Below, piece after piece: positions 62,422 through 64,000 of a stretch of DNA of 64,000 bases. Origin of the DNA: Calothrix sp. PCC 7507 (GTDB lineage: Bacteria; Cyanobacteriota; Cyanobacteriia; Cyanobacteriales; Nostocaceae); NCBI RefSeq assembly GCF_000316575.1, contig NC_019682.1:744001-808000 (forward strand), read 5' to 3'. Position numbers and translations under genes: made by a program. The first letter of the stretch is position 1; every line of letters begins with the position of its first letter. The notes under the pieces are model-generated. The model had not been told where the DNA came from and made no database searches. It saw only the letters and a program-made list of their open reading frames with translations.

Positions 62422-63918
62422 ATGCTTAGTGTGTTAATTTTAGTGCCGTTAATTGGTGCGGCTTTAATTGGTTTCTGGCCTGCTGAAATCACAGGGAAGC
62501 GTTCCCGGTGGGTAGCTTTGGGATTTGCCAGTATTATTTTTTTTTGGACGATTGTCCTAGCAATTCAATTTAATCCAGCGGAAGTTGGTCAACAGTTCGC
62601 TGAGTCTCTACCGTGGGTAGATGCCTTAGGCTTGAACTATAACCTGGGAATAGATGGGTTATCTTTACCTTTGCTAGTTTTGCAGGGTCTGTTGACTTGT
62701 ATCGCCATCTATAGTAGTGATGAATCTCTGCAACGCCCCAGATTTTATTACTCTTTGATACTGCTGCTGACTGCTGGGGTGACTGGAGCCTTTTTAGCAC
62801 AGGATTTACTATTATTTTTCCTGTTTTATGAGTTGGAGCTGATTCCCCTATATCTGTTAATTGCTATTTGGGGTGGTGAAAAGCGGGGTTACGCGGCGAC
62901 AAAATTCCTCATTTACACCGCTGTTTCGGGAATCCTGATTTTAGCAAGTTTCCTCGGACTGGTGTGGTTGAGTGGTGGTTCTAACTTTGCCCTAGCAACG
63001 TTGAATGCTAAATCTCTACCTTTGGCGACTCAACTTTTACTGCTAGGGGGAATCTTGGTCGGTTTTGGAATTAAAATTCCTTTAGTTCCCTTCCATACTT
63101 GGTTACCCGATGCTCACGTTGAAGCCTCCACACCAATTTCGGTGCTGTTGGCTGGGGTATTGTTGAAGTTGGGAACCTATGGCTTACTGCGGTTTGGCAT
63201 GAACTTGTTACCAGAAGCTTGGACTTATTTGGCTCCTTGGTTAGCGAGTTGGGCAGTAGTCAGTGTATTGTATGGTGCATCTTGTGCGATCGCCCAAAAA
63301 GATATGAAAAAAATGGTGGCGTACAGTTCCATCGGCCACATGGGTTTCATCCTGTTAGCCGCCGCCGCTGCGACACCATTAAGTGTGTTGGGTACTGTGA
63401 TGCAAATGGTTAGTCACGGCTTAATTTCCGCACTCCTATTTCTGCTGGTGGGGGTGATTTATAAAAAAGCTGGTAGCCGCAATTTAGATGTCATCCGGGG
63501 ACTGATGAATCCAGAACGGGGTATGCCGGTAATCGCCACTTTGATGGTTTTGGGTGTCATGGCTAGTGCAGGTATTCCCGGAATGGTTGGGTTTATTTCC
63601 GAATTCATCATTTTTCGGGGGAGTTTCCCAGTTTTTCCCGTTCAGACCTTACTATGTATGGTTGGTACCGGATTAACTGCAGTTTACTTCTTAATTCTCG
63701 TTAATAATGCCTTCTTTGGGCGCTTGTCTCCACAAGTCATCAACCTACCACGCTTATATTGGAGCGATCGCATACCTTCGCTAATTTTAGCTGTGCTAAT
63801 TGTAATTTTTGGTATCCAACCCGCTTGGTTAGCCCGCTGGACAGAACCCACAATCACGGCGATGGTAAATACACAAAACGTAGTAGCAACAGTGTCTTTG
63901 GAGAAAGACGGGCAATAG
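62422..63918 (+). CDS. ndhD: NDH-1 subunit NdhD of CO2-uptake type (NdhD3/NdhD4)
   Basis: 498 residues, about 14 membrane helices. LLFFLFYELELIPLYLLIAI with the conserved Glu, KIPLVPFHTWLPDAHVEAST, and IAQKDMKKMVAYSSIGHMGF are hallmark NdhD/NuoM motifs. Pairs with NdhF in the distal arm of the NDH-1MS complex that drives CO2 conversion to bicarbonate. Third gene begins at 63995. D3 versus D4 not resolved from motifs seen. Confidence 0.94.
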   Translation: MLSVLILVPLIGAALIGFWPAEITGKRSRWVALGFASIIFFWTIVLAIQFNPAEVGQQFAESLPWVDALGLNYNLGIDGLSLPLLVLQGLLTCIAIYSSDESLQRPRFYYSLILLLTAGVTGAFLAQDLLLFFLFYELELIPLYLLIAIWGGEKRGYAATKFLIYTAVSGILILASFLGLVWLSGGSNFALATLNAKSLPLATQLLLLGGILVGFGIKIPLVPFHTWLPDAHVEASTPISVLLAGVLLKLGTYGLLRFGMNLLPEAWTYLAPWLASWAVVSVLYGASCAIAQKDMKKMVAYSSIGHMGFILLAAAAATPLSVLGTVMQMVSHGLISALLFLLVGVIYKKAGSRNLDVIRGLMNPERGMPVIATLMVLGVMASAGIPGMVGFISEFIIFRGSFPVFPVQTLLCMVGTGLTAVYFLILVNNAFFGRLSPQVINLPRLYWSDRIPSLILAVLIVIFGIQPAWLARWTEPTITAMVNTQNVVATVSLEKDGQ

Positions 63919-63994
63919 GGAATGGTGGCAGGGAAGAGTGGGAGAATAATTAATGTCCCTGTCCCCATTCCCTATACTTTTTGGAGAAATAGCA

Positions 63995-64000
63995 ATGCCA
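63995..64000 (+). CDS. Start of a third gene, probably cupA/cupB (chpY/chpX)
   Basis: Only ATGCCA is in the window. TTTGGAGAAATAGC precedes it, with GGAG 8 bases before the ATG, a good start. In cyanobacteria the gene after CO2-type ndhF-ndhD encodes the Cup/Chp protein, a carbonic-anhydrase-like subunit. Identity is inferred from gene order only. Confidence 0.45.

Overview
The window is chromosomal DNA from a cyanobacterium, most likely a filamentous, heterocyst-forming Nostocales member (Nostoc/Anabaena/Calothrix type). Evidence read from the sequence: many GCGATCGC (HIP1) octamers, 7-bp short tandem repeats of the TTGACCC, AGTTATC and CCAATCC kinds between genes, a complete beta-carboxysome operon (ccmK-ccmK-ccmL-ccmM-ccmN plus ccmO), CO2-uptake-type ndhF/ndhD, CyanoQ (PsbQ), HemJ, long-form LrtA/HPF, a XisI-family protein and a Mo-nitrogenase C-terminal-domain protein. 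No rRNA, tRNA or CRISPR array was recognised.

Layout. 1-1450: end of a ROK sugar kinase, then a DUF4188 protein divergent from a PadR regulator. 1.5-5.4 kb: small accessory island with a DNA methyltransferase carrying a nuclease-like C-terminal domain, a DUF6924 protein, a 94-bp MITE with target duplication, and a possible PD-(D/E)XK protein. 5.6-11 kb: proB, yqeG-type HAD phosphatase, DUF3727 gene, ruvX and a GNAT gene, all leftward. 11.4-16.4 kb: folE, then a leftward five-gene operon of ECF sigma factor, short anti-sigma-like protein, Spy-like protein, DUF1800 and DUF1501. 16.6-26 kb: PLP-dependent dehydratase, AAA ATPase, a two-component cluster (response regulator, two hybrid kinases, one kinase remnant, one N-terminally truncated NarL-type regulator) and a lipid-A-disaccharide-synthase-related gene. 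26-31 kb: an orphan CIRCE heat-shock operator, an acyltransferase-like membrane protein, prxQ/bcp, lrtA/hpf and lipB. 31-42.6 kb: polar amino-acid ABC transporter, xisI, a nuclease-like gene, a secreted thermonuclease, hydrolases, a RodZ-like protein, obgE and a TerB/Mo-nitro_C fusion. 42.7-43 kb: scrap region with the 3' end of a group II intron joined to an ISL3 transposase remnant. 43-54 kb: DUF711, hemJ, a 63-bp in-frame minisatellite running into a beta-lactamase-like hydrolase, an alpha/beta hydrolase lacking its nucleophile, a FAD oxidoreductase containing an in-frame repeat insertion, psbQ, a Uma2 tandem duplication and a MuiA/DUF4139 protein. 53.9-64 kb: CO2-concentrating locus with a LysR regulator, ccmO, ccmN, ccmM, ccmL and two ccmK leftward, and ndhF, ndhD and probably a cup gene rightward from a shared 590-bp control region.

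How it fits together. The right-hand 10 kb is a coherent inorganic-carbon locus: CcmK/L/O build the shell, CcmM and CcmN organise Rubisco and attach it to the shell, NdhF/NdhD with a Cup protein hydrate CO2 at the thylakoid, and the LysR protein is the obvious candidate regulator. The sigma/anti-sigma/Spy/DUF1800/DUF1501 operon looks like a self-contained envelope-response module whose outputs are exported proteins of unknown function. The most informative non-gene signals are the orphan CIRCE, the group II intron domain V fragment, the coding-like minisatellite, the internal start for short CcmM, and repeats that have entered or shaped genes (proB start codon, FAD oxidoreductase insertion, truncated regulator).
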